A DNA stretch of 64,000 bases from Enemella evansiae (GTDB taxonomy: Bacteria > Actinomycetota > Actinomycetes > Propionibacteriales > Propionibacteriaceae). The stretch spans positions 1 through 64,000 of the forward strand of contig NZ_NMVP01000034.1 of assembly GCF_002250705.1 (NCBI RefSeq). Reading direction: 5' to 3'. Position numbers and translations under genes: made by a program. A model generated the notes under the pieces. The model did no database searches, had not been told where the DNA came from, and worked only from the letters and a program-made list of their open reading frames with translations. Below are positions 34,865 to 44,137 of this stretch, in pieces. The number at the start of each line of letters is the position of its first letter. Position 1 is the stretch's first letter.

Positions 34865-36195
34865 TGAGCACCGCGATGGAACGGGACGAGGCGACCGGCC
34901 TGACCTGGGTCCGGGCGATCACGATCGACGCGGCCTCGGTGGGGTCGCCGGAACCCACCTCCGATCTGCCCACCCGGATCTGGGCCGAGGAGCAGCTCGG
35001 CGCAGATCCGGTGTGCTGGGCGCTGGTGACCGCCCAGCGGATGGCCGACCAGATCGTCGAATCGGTGCCCATCTTCGGCTCCGATGCCGGGGTGCATCTG
35101 CTGCTCCGCCGAGCGGTCGAGGGCACCACCCTGCGGTTGCTGATCACCCTGCTGACGGACGACACCGATGCGGTCTGGCCAGCACCGGAACCCGCCGACG
35201 CCGTCACCTCCTATGTCCGCCGACAGATTCCGCTGGAGGATGTGCTGCGTTCGATCAGCGTGAGCCAGGAGGTGTTCACCCGCTTGTTGCTGGAGCAGGT
35301 CTCGGTGCTGGTGCCGACCGAGCGGATCAACGAGGAGACCCGCGCCACGCTGAGCCTGGTGTTCCGGACCTATGACCTGTTCAGCTCGGCGATCGCCTCC
35401 TACTACCTGCGCGATGCCGAGCGCTGGGCGCAGACCACCGCCGCGGTGCAGACACGCCACATCGAACGGGCCCTGCAGGCGACCGCCACCGCGGAGGTGG
35501 CCGAGCTCAGCAGGGAGCTCGATTACGACCTGACCGGCTCCCATCTGGCAGCGGTGTTCTGGATGCGGGCCCCGCGGTTGGTGAGGCGGGCCCCGGAAGC
35601 GATCGAAGCCGCGATCCATCACCTGCTGGCAGCCACCGGACGGCCCGCTCACCTGGTGCGGTGGGTCGGCCCGGCGACCGCACAGGTGTGGCTGCAGGTC
35701 GATGATCCGGCGGCGGCCGACGGATTGGATCTCGAGCTGGCGCATGTCCAGAACCTGCATCTGGCGGTGGGCAGCGTCGCCGCGGGTATCTCAGGCTTCC
35801 GCAGCAGCCACGAGTCCGCGAGAGCGACCGAGCGGTTGGCGCACCTGGCGGGGCCCCGATTGCCCTGGCTGGTCACCCACCGGTCGGTGCAGGCGATCAC
35901 CCTGCTGCTGCACGACCTGCCGGGACTGCAGGCATTCGTCATCCGCACCCTCGGCGCGTTGGCCGCGGACGAGCCACGGGCCGAGGAACTACGGACGTCA
36001 CTGGAGGCCTATCTGGCCGCCGGCCGCAGCTCCCGCAAGGCCGCGGCGACGCTGCCGGCCCATCGCAACACCGTCGTCTACCGGGTGCGGAGCGCGGAAC
36101 AACTGCTGCCCCCGGGCAGTGCTCTGGATTCGATGGAGCTGCGCCTGGCGCTGCGGGTCTGCGAGTTGCTGGGGCCGCGCTTCAGCGAGAGCTGA
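34864..36195 (+). CDS. PucR/CdaR-family transcriptional regulator
   Basis: A 443-residue regulator. The C-terminal PucR helix-turn-helix is clear (AYLAAGRSSRKAAATLPAHRNTVVYRVRSAEQLL), preceded by a GGDEF-like mid-domain. The first 200 residues carry no recognisable sensor domain. It is translationally coupled to the monooxygenase, so it probably controls this cluster. Its last 14 bp overlap the convergent proB gene. Confidence 0.82.
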   Translation: MSTAMERDEATGLTWVRAITIDAASVGSPEPTSDLPTRIWAEEQLGADPVCWALVTAQRMADQIVESVPIFGSDAGVHLLLRRAVEGTTLRLLITLLTDDTDAVWPAPEPADAVTSYVRRQIPLEDVLRSISVSQEVFTRLLLEQVSVLVPTERINEETRATLSLVFRTYDLFSSAIASYYLRDAERWAQTTAAVQTRHIERALQATATAEVAELSRELDYDLTGSHLAAVFWMRAPRLVRRAPEAIEAAIHHLLAATGRPAHLVRWVGPATAQVWLQVDDPAAADGLDLELAHVQNLHLAVGSVAAGISGFRSSHESARATERLAHLAGPRLPWLVTHRSVQAITLLLHDLPGLQAFVIRTLGALAADEPRAEELRTSLEAYLAAGRSSRKAAATLPAHRNTVVYRVRSAEQLLPPGSALDSMELRLALRVCELLGPRFSES

Positions 36196-37339
36196 TCGGC
36201 GTACGCCGGCTGGGCCGCAGCACCACCAGCACGTCGCGGTGCACGGCCACGCCCTGCAACTCCTCGCCCAGGTCGGCGAGCAGGCCGGCGCTGTCCTTGC
36301 CGCGCATCCGGCGCAGGTCCGCGGCATCGTAGCCGGCCAGCCCGCGGGCCACCACCACACCGTCCGGATCCACCAGATTCAGCGGCTCGCCGGCGGTGAA
36401 ATCCCCTTCCACGGCAGTGATTCCGACCGGCAGCAGGGAGGCATTGCGCTGCACCACCGCACGGGCCGCACCGGCGTCGAGGTGCAGCTGACCGGCGGTG
36501 TAGGAGGCGTGCTCCAGCCAGAGCAGCCGGGTCGGGCGCCGTTTGCCGGTGGGTGCGAACCGGGTCCCGACATCGGCACCGCGGAGCGCCGCATCGGCGT
36601 TCTCGGCCGAGGTGAGCAGGCACGGAATCCCCGCCGAGGTGGCGATTCCGGCCGCCTCGATCTTGGTGACCATGCCACCGGTACCGACCTTGGAGCCGGT
36701 CCGGGTGATGTCCACCCCGGCCAGATCGTCCGGACCGTTCACCGCATCGATCCGGCGGGCGCCGGGGCGGGCGGGGTGATCGGTGTAGACGGCGTCGACA
36801 TCGCTGAGCAGGATCAGCGCGTCGGCGTGCACCAGATGTGCGACCAGCGCCGCCAGCCGGTCGTTGTCACCGAAGCGGACCTTGTGGGTGGCGACGGTGT
36901 CGTTCTCGTTGACGATCGGGATCACCCCGAACTCGAGCAGCTTGGCCATCGTCCGATACGCGTTGCGGTAGAGACCCTGCCGGGTCACGTCATCGACGGT
37001 GAGCAGCACCTGGCCGACCTGCCAACCGTGTTCGGCGAAGCCGCGGGTGTAGTGCGCCACCAGCAGCCCCTGCCCCACCGAGGCGGCCGCCTGCCGGGTC
37101 GCCAGGTCGCGCGGGGCGGTCTTCAGCCCGAGCGGGGAAATCCCGGCGGCGACCGCACCGGAGGAGACCAGCACCACCTCCCGCCCCGCCTGGCGGGCGG
37201 CCGAGATGGCCTCGACCAGCGGTTCGATCCGTTCCGGGTCGATCGCCCCGGCCGGTGTGGTCAGCGAGGAGGAGCCGACCTTCACCACGACCCGATGGGC
37301 CGAACCGAACTCTGAGGCGTCGTTCACATCAGTCATCAT
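36182..37339 (-). CDS. proB: Glutamate 5-kinase
   Basis: A 385-residue enzyme for the first step of proline synthesis. The amino-acid-kinase domain shows [36 protein letters not shown] and [12 protein letters not shown]; the C-terminal PUA domain is present (about 290-370). It begins 8-11 bp before the obg stop (ATG 37339 or 37336), so the two are translationally linked. proA is not adjacent, being 12 kb away. Confidence 0.95.
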   Translation of the reverse strand: MMTDVNDASEFGSAHRVVVKVGSSSLTTPAGAIDPERIEPLVEAISAARQAGREVVLVSSGAVAAGISPLGLKTAPRDLATRQAAASVGQGLLVAHYTRGFAEHGWQVGQVLLTVDDVTRQGLYRNAYRTMAKLLEFGVIPIVNENDTVATHKVRFGDNDRLAALVAHLVHADALILLSDVDAVYTDHPARPGARRIDAVNGPDDLAGVDITRTGSKVGTGGMVTKIEAAGIATSAGIPCLLTSAENADAALRGADVGTRFAPTGKRRPTRLLWLEHASYTAGQLHLDAGAARAVVQRNASLLPVGITAVEGDFTAGEPLNLVDPDGVVVARGLAGYDAADLRRMRGKDSAGLLADLGEELQGVAVHRDVLVVLRPSRRTPISSR

Positions 37340-38900
37340 GGTCGGCGTCGCCCGGTGCCGCACCCTCGTTCCGGGGCGTGGACCGGTTGCGAGCCGACCG
37401 TTCGGCGGTCTCCCGGGTCCGGTTCGCGTAACCGCGGCGCATCCCCTGGGTCTCCGGTTCCGCCTCGGCCCGCTCGGCCTGGTACTCGGCGTCCCGGGCC
37501 CGGCGCCGGGCCACCGCCGGGCGTTCGTCCAGCACCCGGTCGTCCTCACCGCGCCGGGAGAGGATCTCCGCACCGATGTCGATCTGCGGGGAGAAGTCGA
37601 AGACCACCGCATCCTCACCGCCGATGGCCACCGCATCACCGGGGCGGCCACCCAGTTCGAGCAAGCGGTCCTCGATGCCGATCCGGTTCAGCCGATCGGC
37701 CAGGTAACCGACGGCCTCAGGGTTGTTGAAGTCGGTCTGGCGCACCCAGCGTTCGGGCTTGGCGCCGCGGACCCGCCACATGTGCCCGCCCTCGCCGTCA
37801 CCGATCCGCTTGATAGTGAACTCCGCACCGGAGCCGGTGACCGGCTCGGGGCGCAGCACGATCCGCGGGGCGGCCGGCGCGGGCTGGGTCTCGCGGCGGC
37901 GGCGTACCAGATCGGCCATCGCGAAGGTGAGGGATTGCAGACCGGTGCCGGACTTGGTGGAGATCTCGAAGACCGGCCAGCCTCGGGCCTCGACGTCGGC
38001 ACGGACGATCTCGGCGAGCTCGCCGGCGTCGGGGACGTCGACCTTGTTCAGGGCGACCAGCCGCGGCCGGTCCTCCAGCCCGCCGTGCGCGGCGAGTTCG
38101 GCCTCGATCACATCGAGGTCGGAGAGCGGGTCGCGACCCGGTTCGAAGGTCGCGGTGTCGATGACGTGCACCAGCGCGGCGCAGCGTTCCACGTGCCGCA
38201 GGAAGTCGTGGCCCAGGCCGCGGCCCTCGGAGGCGCCCTCGATCAGGCCGGGTACGTCGGCGACGGTGAAGGTGGTGTCACCGGCGACGACGACACCGAG
38301 GTTGGGCACCAGGGTGGTGAACGGATAGTCGGCGATCTTGGGCCGGGCGCGGGAGATCGCGGCCACCAGGCTGGATTTGCCGGCGCTGGGGAAGCCGACC
38401 AGGCCGACATCGGCGACCACCTTGAGCTCCAGGGTGACCCGGTGCTGCTCCCCCTCCTCGCCGAGCAGTGCGAAGCCGGGTGCCTTGCGGGCCGCGCTGG
38501 CCAGGGCGGCGTTGCCGAGCCCGCCCTTGCCGCCGGCGGCGATCACGAACTCGGCGCCGACCCCGGTCAGGTCGGCGAGCTGCTGGCCGGTGTCGGCGTC
38601 GGTGACCACGGTGCCGTCCGGGACGGAGAGCACCACATCCTCACCGCGGGCGCCGTTCTGGTTGTCCCCCTTGCCGGGTTGGCCGTTGGTGGCCCGGCGG
38701 CGGGAGGCGCGATGGAACTCGACCAGGGTGGTCAGCCCCGGGTCGACGCGCAGGATCACCGAACCGCCGTCACCGCCGTTGCCACCGTCGGGGCCGCCGA
38801 GGGGCTTGAACTTCTCCCGGTGGACCGAGGCGCAGCCGTGGCCGCCGTTGCCGCCGGCCACGTCGAGGGTGACCTGGTCGACGAAGGAGGGAATGGCCAT
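37329..38900 (-). CDS. obg: GTPase Obg
   Basis: A 523-residue essential ribosome-associated GTPase. The Obg fold ([30 protein letters not shown]), the G1 motif [12 protein letters not shown]3 [13 protein letters not shown]4 NKVDV and the OCT domain ([18 protein letters not shown]) are all present. The C-terminal tail is long, charged and low-complexity, as in other actinobacteria. ATG 38900 follows a GAGAGAAAG RBS-like stretch. Confidence 0.95.
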   Translation of the reverse strand: MAIPSFVDQVTLDVAGGNGGHGCASVHREKFKPLGGPDGGNGGDGGSVILRVDPGLTTLVEFHRASRRRATNGQPGKGDNQNGARGEDVVLSVPDGTVVTDADTGQQLADLTGVGAEFVIAAGGKGGLGNAALASAARKAPGFALLGEEGEQHRVTLELKVVADVGLVGFPSAGKSSLVAAISRARPKIADYPFTTLVPNLGVVVAGDTTFTVADVPGLIEGASEGRGLGHDFLRHVERCAALVHVIDTATFEPGRDPLSDLDVIEAELAAHGGLEDRPRLVALNKVDVPDAGELAEIVRADVEARGWPVFEISTKSGTGLQSLTFAMADLVRRRRETQPAPAAPRIVLRPEPVTGSGAEFTIKRIGDGEGGHMWRVRGAKPERWVRQTDFNNPEAVGYLADRLNRIGIEDRLLELGGRPGDAVAIGGEDAVVFDFSPQIDIGAEILSRRGEDDRVLDERPAVARRRARDAEYQAERAEAEPETQGMRRGYANRTRETAERSARNRSTPRNEGAAPGDADHDD

Positions 38901-39035
38901 GATTGGGTGCTTTCTCTCGGGGACGATCCAGTCTATCCGGCGTACGCGAAGAGCCCTTGTCCTTATCGGGCTGGACATGAAATGGTGTTCCACGCGTAAT
39001 CCGATGTCCAACGATTCCACTGGAGTGGTCCCGTC

Positions 39036-39890
39036 ATGAAGATCATGACCTGTTTCGCCCATCCCGCCGACACCGTCACCAACTGTGGCGGCACGCTCGC
39101 CCGGCATGCGGATGCCGGTGATGAGATCGTCGCGGTGATCCTGACCCACGGTGGCCGGATCCATCCGAACAAGTACGCCGAGGAGTGGCGCCGGGAGAAT
39201 CCCGACGACCAGATCACCGCGGCGAGCATTCTGGAGATCGCAGAGAACAAGAAGCGGGAGCTGGAGCGGGCCGCCGACGTGCTCGGCATCGGCGAGCTGG
39301 TGCTGCTGGATCACGACGACACGATGGCGACCGTGCACGAGGACGTGGTGGAACAGGTCGCCGAGCAGATCGCGATCCACGCCCCCGACGTGATCATCGC
39401 CGACTACCCGCAGAATCCGGTGGTCACCCTGTCCAGCCACACGGTCGCGACGATGACGCTGCTGGCCGCGCTGGAGCGGGCACAGACCTTCCTGCGCAAC
39501 GTCGACGGGCGCGCCGAGGTGAACGTCAAGCAGGTCTTCTTCTCCGGCAATCCGGTGCTGGTCGGCGACTCGTTGTCCGCCTACGGTCAGCGCGCGGACT
39601 GCTACATCGACATCACCGGGACCGTCGGCCGCAAGATCGCCGCGATGGACTGCTTCCCCAGCCAGGGCTACGACGGCGACTTCGCGCGCAAGGTGGTGGA
39701 GTCCAACAACGGTGAGCATGGCCGGTACGCGGGGGTGAATTTCGCGGAGGCGTACACCCGGTTCCGCAACGAGACCCACACCCTGCTGCCGCTCACCGAG
39801 CACGCCCGGTCCCAGGACTATCTGACCCGGCACCGCGACTATTCGGTGATCAACCTGCGGGAGCAGTTCCCGGTGCGCCGGGGCGAGTGA
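39036..39890 (+). CDS. PIG-L/LmbE-like deacetylase family protein with altered active site
   Basis: A 284-residue PIG-L family member. The opening motif reads [19 protein letters not shown], where most members have AHPDDE. The first Asp, the usual catalytic base in MshB-like enzymes, is Ala here, while the next Asp and the GGTLA stretch remain. [15 protein letters not shown] would supply the later metal His. It may act on a different substrate or lack hydrolase activity. It is transcribed against its neighbours obg and rpmA. Confidence 0.72.
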   Translation: MKIMTCFAHPADTVTNCGGTLARHADAGDEIVAVILTHGGRIHPNKYAEEWRRENPDDQITAASILEIAENKKRELERAADVLGIGELVLLDHDDTMATVHEDVVEQVAEQIAIHAPDVIIADYPQNPVVTLSSHTVATMTLLAALERAQTFLRNVDGRAEVNVKQVFFSGNPVLVGDSLSAYGQRADCYIDITGTVGRKIAAMDCFPSQGYDGDFARKVVESNNGEHGRYAGVNFAEAYTRFRNETHTLLPLTEHARSQDYLTRHRDYSVINLREQFPVRRGE

Positions 39891-39903
39891 CTCGGGGGAG
39901 ACG

Positions 39904-39937
39904 CAGCAGGGGCGGCCCAGACGGACCGCCCCTGCTG
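39904..39937. terminator. Bidirectional terminator between PIG-L and rpmA
   Basis: A perfect 12-bp stem (CAGCAGGGGCGG, 39904-39915; complement 39926-39937), loop 10 nt, lies between the convergent stops at 39890 and 39960. It is followed on the plus strand by TGTTGCTGTGGTT. Confidence 0.75.
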
Positions 39938-39959
39938 TGTTGCTGTGGTTAGGTGGGTG

Positions 39960-40247
39960 TCAGTTGGTGCTGGCCGCGGCCGCGGCGGCAGGCGCCTCGA
40001 CCGGGTTCACCTTGACGACCCGGCGACCGCGGCGGGTGCCGAACTCGACATTGCCCGCGCGCAGCGCGAACAGGGTGTCATCGCCACCGCGGCCGACGCC
40101 GTCGCCCGGGTGGAAGTGGGTACCGCGCTGGCGGACGATGATCTCGCCGGCGTTCACCAGCTGGCCGCCGAAGCGCTTCACGCCGAGCCGCTGGGAGTTG
40201 GAATCGCGACCGTTCCGCGTCGAGGACGCGCCCTTCTTGTGTGCCAT
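39960..40247 (-). CDS. rpmA: Large ribosomal subunit protein bL27
   Basis: A 95-residue bL27. [20 protein letters not shown] is the family N-terminus, without the extra leader cleaved in Firmicutes. [22 protein letters not shown] and [14 protein letters not shown] follow. The C-terminal tail is Ala-rich. It follows rplU by 14 bp. Confidence 0.97.
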   Translation of the reverse strand: MAHKKGASSTRNGRDSNSQRLGVKRFGGQLVNAGEIIVRQRGTHFHPGDGVGRGGDDTLFALRAGNVEFGTRRGRRVVKVNPVEAPAAAAAASTN

Positions 40248-40261
40248 CTCAGTCAGTCCTC

Positions 40262-40570
40262 TCAGGCGTTGATGCCGGTGACCTTGACCTGCGTGTAGCG
40301 CTGGCGATGGCCCTGGCGCTTGCGGTAGCCGGTCTTGTTCTTGTATTTCATGATGCGGATCTTCGGGCCCTTGGTCTCGGCCAGCACCTCGGCCGTGACC
40401 GACGCCTTGTCCAGCGCACCCCGATCCGCGGTGACGGACTCGCCGTCGACCAGCAGCACCGGCTGCAGCTCGACGCTGGAGCCCACCTCGTCGGCGACCT
40501 TGTCGATCTCGACGATGTCTCCCACGGCAACCTTGTGCTGGCGGCCGCCACTGCGCACGATCGCGTACAC
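40262..40570 (-). CDS. rplU: Large ribosomal subunit protein bL21
   Basis: A 102-residue bL21: [18 protein letters not shown] at the start and [20 protein letters not shown] near the end. The leader (40571-40731) contains GACCCTGCCCGGTCTG-like G/C-rich complementary pieces, but no known L21 leader structure could be drawn with confidence. Normally it follows rne; here unrelated genes and a repeat lie between. Confidence 0.97.
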   Translation of the reverse strand: MYAIVRSGGRQHKVAVGDIVEIDKVADEVGSSVELQPVLLVDGESVTADRGALDKASVTAEVLAETKGPKIRIMKYKNKTGYRKRQGHRQRYTQVKVTGINA

Positions 40571-40731
40571 GCCTGACCTACTCTCTGTCCTCGTCTGTGG
40601 ACCCTGCCCGGTCTGAAACCTCGGGGAGATCCGATCCTGGAAGGCACCGCAGTCGCACGACAGGCATGCGTCCGCTGAGCACCGAGGATCAAGAGTACGC
40701 GGGGGTACGCGGGTGGGTCAAACTCGCGCCC

Positions 40732-40809
40732 ACGCTCATCGCCAGGCTCATCTCGACACGGCCGCCATTGCTCCGCTTCGCTCCGCATGGCGGCCTACTC
40801 GATGAGCGT
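40732..40809. repeat. REP-like intergenic palindrome, copy 3 (best conserved)
   Basis: Outer 10-bp perfect arms ACGCTCATCG (40732-40741) and CGATGAGCGT (40800-40809) enclose inner 9-bp perfect arms GGCCGCCAT (40760-40768) and ATGGCGGCC (40787-40795). The loop contains GCTCCGCTTCGC. It ends 2 bp before the stop codon of the next gene, and could also act as a terminator for it. Confidence 0.7.
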
Positions 40810-40811
40810 AC

Positions 40812-41690
40812 TCAGCGGAGATCACCCGGGTTCGCCAGCCCGGGCGGCAACCCTCCCGGATCGGTGTACCAGTCGGCGTACCGGGTGAACAACTCCGCCG
40901 GCAACTGGTCGGCGATCAGGGCGAGCTGGGTGCCCTGGTTCTGGGCGAAGGAGATCGCCGCCCGGGCTGACCCGACCGGCGGACTGGCGACCAGGAAGCG
41001 GCCGCGGATCCGCCAGTCGAAGGCGACCTCCTTCATCTGCGCGATCACCGCCGGGGTGAGGAACTCCCGCACGTACTGCTCGGCCTCGGTGCCGGTGTCC
41101 CAGCCGGTGACCGTATAGAGCCGGTCGAACTGTTCGTCACCGGTGTCGATGTCACCGCCGCGGTCCTGCTTGCCCTGTTCGCGGGCCACCTGCAGCGGTG
41201 GCAACGGGGCGCTCAGCGGGACCAGCAGATGCCAGGAACGGTCGCCCTCGTCGGTGACGTGTTCGAAGGCGGTGAAGGAGGTGGGCTCACCGTTGTTGGC
41301 GCGCTTCGCGCCGACGAGCCCGTCGAGCCGGTTCTCGAAGTGACCGCCGGAAAAGTTGGCCGGCGGCACCGTACCGGCCCACAGCTCGGTGACCCCGGCG
41401 GCGTACGGGTCGGCGGTCATCCCTTTCGGCAGCTCCGTGGGCAGTGTGATCGGGTCCTGGCGGCGGGTACGCCGGCCGCCCGGTCTGGCCGACCGGTCCC
41501 GGCCGAGCAGCCAGACCAGCAACCCGAAGCCGCCGAACACCGCGGTACCGAGGCCGGGCACCCAGAGCCAGCTCCCCGGCTCGACGATCGCGCCGACGAT
41601 CAGCACCACCGGGCTGGCGAGCATCCAGATGATGAACAGCCACATGCAACCGGCCCGCTCGAGCGGGTTCGGTGGTGAGGTGTCTGACAC
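40812..41690 (-). CDS. Membrane-anchored protein of unknown function
   Basis: A 292-residue protein with two hydrophobic segments near the N-terminus (about 16-36 and 43-62), then a cytoplasmic-looking domain of about 200 residues. Recognisable stretches are RSWHLLVPLSAPLPPLQVAREQGKQ and FDWRIRGRFLVASPP; no family is recognised. It lies upstream of rplU on the same strand, separated by 241 bp that include a REP-like palindrome, so it is probably not in the ribosomal operon. Confidence 0.6.
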   Translation of the reverse strand: MSDTSPPNPLERAGCMWLFIIWMLASPVVLIVGAIVEPGSWLWVPGLGTAVFGGFGLLVWLLGRDRSARPGGRRTRRQDPITLPTELPKGMTADPYAAGVTELWAGTVPPANFSGGHFENRLDGLVGAKRANNGEPTSFTAFEHVTDEGDRSWHLLVPLSAPLPPLQVAREQGKQDRGGDIDTGDEQFDRLYTVTGWDTGTEAEQYVREFLTPAVIAQMKEVAFDWRIRGRFLVASPPVGSARAAISFAQNQGTQLALIADQLPAELFTRYADWYTDPGGLPPGLANPGDLR

Positions 41691-41769
41691 CCGAGCATCG
41701 TGCCATTCCCACCGTCCACCTCACCGGCCGAGCGAGCGCAGCGAGTCGAGGCCCCCTAGGCTCCGCACC

Positions 41770-42948
41770 ATGTCCACCCGGCGGGAGACCGCACACACCC
41801 TGCTCGCCGGGGTGATCTGTGCCCTGGTCGGTTTCACCAGTTCCTTCGCGGTGGTGCTGGCCGGCCTGCGGGCCGTCGGCGCGGGCCCCGCCCAGGCCGG
41901 GTCGGGTCTGATCGTTGCGCTGGTGACGATGGGGCTGGGCTCGCTGCTGTTCTCCTGGCGGTACCGGATCCCGATCACGATGGCCTGGTCGACCCCGGGG
42001 GTCGCGCTGCTGGCGGCGGGGGTGGCACCCGCGGGCGGTTTCGCGGCGGCGGTCGGCGCCTTCGTGCTGACCGGGCTGCTGCTCGCCCTCACCGGCCTGG
42101 TACGCCCGTTCGGTGAGCTGGTGCAGCGGATCCCGACGCCGTTGGCGAATGCGATGCTGGCCGGTGTCCTGCTGATGCTCTGCGTGGCGCCGTTCCAGGC
42201 GCTGATGCGCTCCCCCGCGGCCATCGCGCCGGTCCTGGTGTGCTGGCTGGTGCTGCTCCGGTTGGCGCCCCGGCTGGCCGTACCGGGCGCGCTGCTGGCG
42301 GCGGTCGTGGTGCTCGCGGTCACCGGCGCCCTGGGCCGCTTGGATCAGAGTCATCTGACCCCCGCACTGACCCCGGTCCTGCCGCGTTTCGATCCGGCGA
42401 CCCTGTTGGCGATCACGGTGCCGCTGTTCCTGGTCACGATGACCAGCCAGAACATCCCCGGCACGGCCGTGCTGGCCGGTTTCGGCTATCGCACCCCCTG
42501 GCTGCCGGCGATGGCGTACACCGGTGGGACGACCGCGGCCGGGGCACTGCTCGGCGGCCCCGGGATCAACCTGGCCGCGATCTCCGCGGCCCTGGCCGCC
42601 GGACCGGAGGCCGGGCCCGATCCGAACCGGCGCTGGCTGGCCGGGGTCTCCTGTGGGATCACCCACCTGCTGCTGGCCCCGCTGTCCGGAGTGGTCATCG
42701 CGGTGGCCCAGGTGGCACCCGATGGCCTGCTGGCGACGATCGCCGGCCTGGCCCTGGTCGGCACCTTCGCCGCCAGCGCGACCGCGGCGCTGGCCGAGCC
42801 CGGCTCACGACTGCCGGCGGCACTGACGATCGTGATCGCGGCCAGCGGGTTGTCGGTCGCCGGGATCGGGGCGCCGTTCTGGGCCCTGCTCGGCGGCCTG
42901 GTGCTGCATGCGGTGCTCTCGCCGCGTCGGGGTCGCCGAGACCAGTAG
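41770..42948 (+). CDS. benE: BenE-family benzoate/H+ symporter
   Basis: A 392-residue transporter with about 12 membrane segments. BenE signatures are GFTSSFAVVLAGL, PITMAWSTPGVALLA, FGELVQRIPTPLANAMLAGVLL, SQNIPGTAVLAGFGY and GGPGINLAAISAALAAG. Likely imports benzoate or a similar aromatic acid. ATG 41770 lacks a strong RBS but is the only start that keeps the first segment. Its last 144 bp overlap the opposite-strand DoxX-like gene. Confidence 0.85.
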   Translation: MSTRRETAHTLLAGVICALVGFTSSFAVVLAGLRAVGAGPAQAGSGLIVALVTMGLGSLLFSWRYRIPITMAWSTPGVALLAAGVAPAGGFAAAVGAFVLTGLLLALTGLVRPFGELVQRIPTPLANAMLAGVLLMLCVAPFQALMRSPAAIAPVLVCWLVLLRLAPRLAVPGALLAAVVVLAVTGALGRLDQSHLTPALTPVLPRFDPATLLAITVPLFLVTMTSQNIPGTAVLAGFGYRTPWLPAMAYTGGTTAAGALLGGPGINLAAISAALAAGPEAGPDPNRRWLAGVSCGITHLLLAPLSGVVIAVAQVAPDGLLATIAGLALVGTFAASATAALAEPGSRLPAALTIVIAASGLSVAGIGAPFWALLGGLVLHAVLSPRRGRRDQ

Positions 42949-43503
42949 GGCGCCACCGATCAGCATCGGTACGCCGTAGCGGACCACCTCACCGAGGCCG
43001 AGCATCACCCCCATCGCGAGCAGATAGATCGTGAACAGTCCCGCGGTCACCTTGCCGACCCAGCGGCGCTGCCAGCCGGCGAGCAGCAGGACGCCGAGGG
43101 CGACCTCCAGCAGCGTCGCGGCGACCGCGGCCACGGTGGCGAGGCTGCCCAGCGGCCCGGGCAACAGGCTCGCGGTGTAGGCGACGAAGGCGGGCCAGCT
43201 CCCCCACGACACCCCGCTGGCCCCGGCCGGGCCGAACAGGCCGAAGCGGTCGGCGACCGCGCCGAGCAGGGATAGTGCGAGCAGCACCGCGACGACCGTG
43301 CCCAGCACCCGCACGATGCCCGGGAGGCGTGCGGCGAGCGGGGGCAGGCTGCACACGGCCAGCAGGGTGATCGCAACCAGCAGCGCCCCGGTGATCACCC
43401 CGGGCCAGACGGCGTACCCGATCCCCCACCCCAGTTGCAGCAACAGGCCGGCGACAACCCAGATCCAGCCACCCGTCCGACGGGCCCCATCCATCCAGCG
43501 CAT
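42805..43503 (-). CDS. DoxX-like membrane protein
   Basis: A 232-residue protein with about six hydrophobic segments. ATLLEVALGVLLLAGWQRRWVGKVTAGLFTIYLLAMGVMLG resembles the central part of DoxX/DoxD-type membrane proteins. The last 45 residues (after ATPTRREHR) are hydrophilic and Arg/Gln-rich and lie over the end of benE; they look like antisense-derived sequence, so the ancestral stop may have been nearer 42940. Divergent from the MarR gene, which may regulate it. Confidence 0.65.
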   Translation of the reverse strand: MRWMDGARRTGGWIWVVAGLLLQLGWGIGYAVWPGVITGALLVAITLLAVCSLPPLAARLPGIVRVLGTVVAVLLALSLLGAVADRFGLFGPAGASGVSWGSWPAFVAYTASLLPGPLGSLATVAAVAATLLEVALGVLLLAGWQRRWVGKVTAGLFTIYLLAMGVMLGLGEVVRYGVPMLIGGALLVSATPTRREHRMQHQAAEQGPERRPDPGDRQPAGRDHDRQCRRQS

Positions 43504-43516
43504 TGCACGCCTCCTT

Positions 43517-43577
43517 TTAGTAAGGTTCCTGATGAAACCCTAGGGAGGAGATCGCAGATGGTCAAGCGCCTTACTAA
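43517..43577 (+). promoter_or_regulatory. Inverted repeat spanning the MarR start (possible operator pair)
   Basis: TTAGTAAGG (43517-43525) and CCTTACTAA (43569-43577) are perfect 9-bp inverted copies, A/T-rich in a G/C-rich setting. The first sits in the 54-bp divergent gap with DoxX-like, the second at codons 4-7 of MarR. Each could be a half-site or site for MarR autorepression. Confidence 0.5.
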
Positions 43578-44019
43578 TCCGTTCGTCGGCGGCCCGACAC
43601 CGCTCGGCACCCTGCTGACCGCGGCCGGTCGGCGCATCTCGGGCGAGTTGGATGCCGCGCTGCGGACGGCCGGGTTCACCGATGTCCGGGCCGCGCACGC
43701 GCCGCTGTTCATGGCGATCGAGGCGGACGGTTGCAGCGTGACCACGCTCGCCGAGCGCACCCGGATGACCAAGCAGGCGGTCGGCGAACTGATCCGCCAC
43801 CTCGCCGAGCGGGGCTATCTGCAGGTCGCGCCGGATCCGGACGACAAGCGGGTACGCCGGGTCACCCTGACGACGCGGGGTTGGCAGGTGGTCGAGGCCG
43901 GCCAGCGGGTGGTCGCCGACTTCGATGCCTGGCTGGCCGCCGAGGTCGGTGCGGACCGGGTGCAGCAGCTGCGCGAGACGCTGACGATGATCGCCGACAC
44001 CGAGCCGGCCGAACGCTGA
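43558..44019 (+). CDS. MarR-family transcriptional regulator (second)
   Basis: A 153-residue winged-helix regulator. The helix-turn-helix is CSVTTLAERTRMTKQAVGEL (about 59-78), and the wing is DPDDKRVRRVTLTTRG. ATG 43558 has GGAGGAG 7 nt upstream. It is divergent from the DoxX-like gene with 54 bp between starts, so it probably controls that gene, itself and perhaps benE. Confidence 0.82.
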   Translation: MVKRLTNPFVGGPTPLGTLLTAAGRRISGELDAALRTAGFTDVRAAHAPLFMAIEADGCSVTTLAERTRMTKQAVGELIRHLAERGYLQVAPDPDDKRVRRVTLTTRGWQVVEAGQRVVADFDAWLAAEVGADRVQQLRETLTMIADTEPAER

Positions 44020-44073
44020 GCGCGGGCCCGGCGGACTCCCTCCCCACCCACGCCGCGATCCATCGAACCAAGA

Positions 44074-44111
44074 AGCCATCCCCCTGGCCCTGTAGGAGGA
44101 GGGGGATGGCT
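44074..44111. terminator. Terminator between MarR and rne
   Basis: A perfect 12-bp stem (AGCCATCCCCCT, 44074-44085; complement 44100-44111) with a 14-nt loop lies between the convergent ends at 44019 and 44138. Confidence 0.72.
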
Positions 44112-44137
44112 GTTGGATTCGCTGGATCGCGGAGTGA

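Noticed and set aside
40571..40731. Ribosomal protein L21 leader RNA
   Set aside because: Some complementary pieces exist but no structure matching a known leader could be drawn; not supported.
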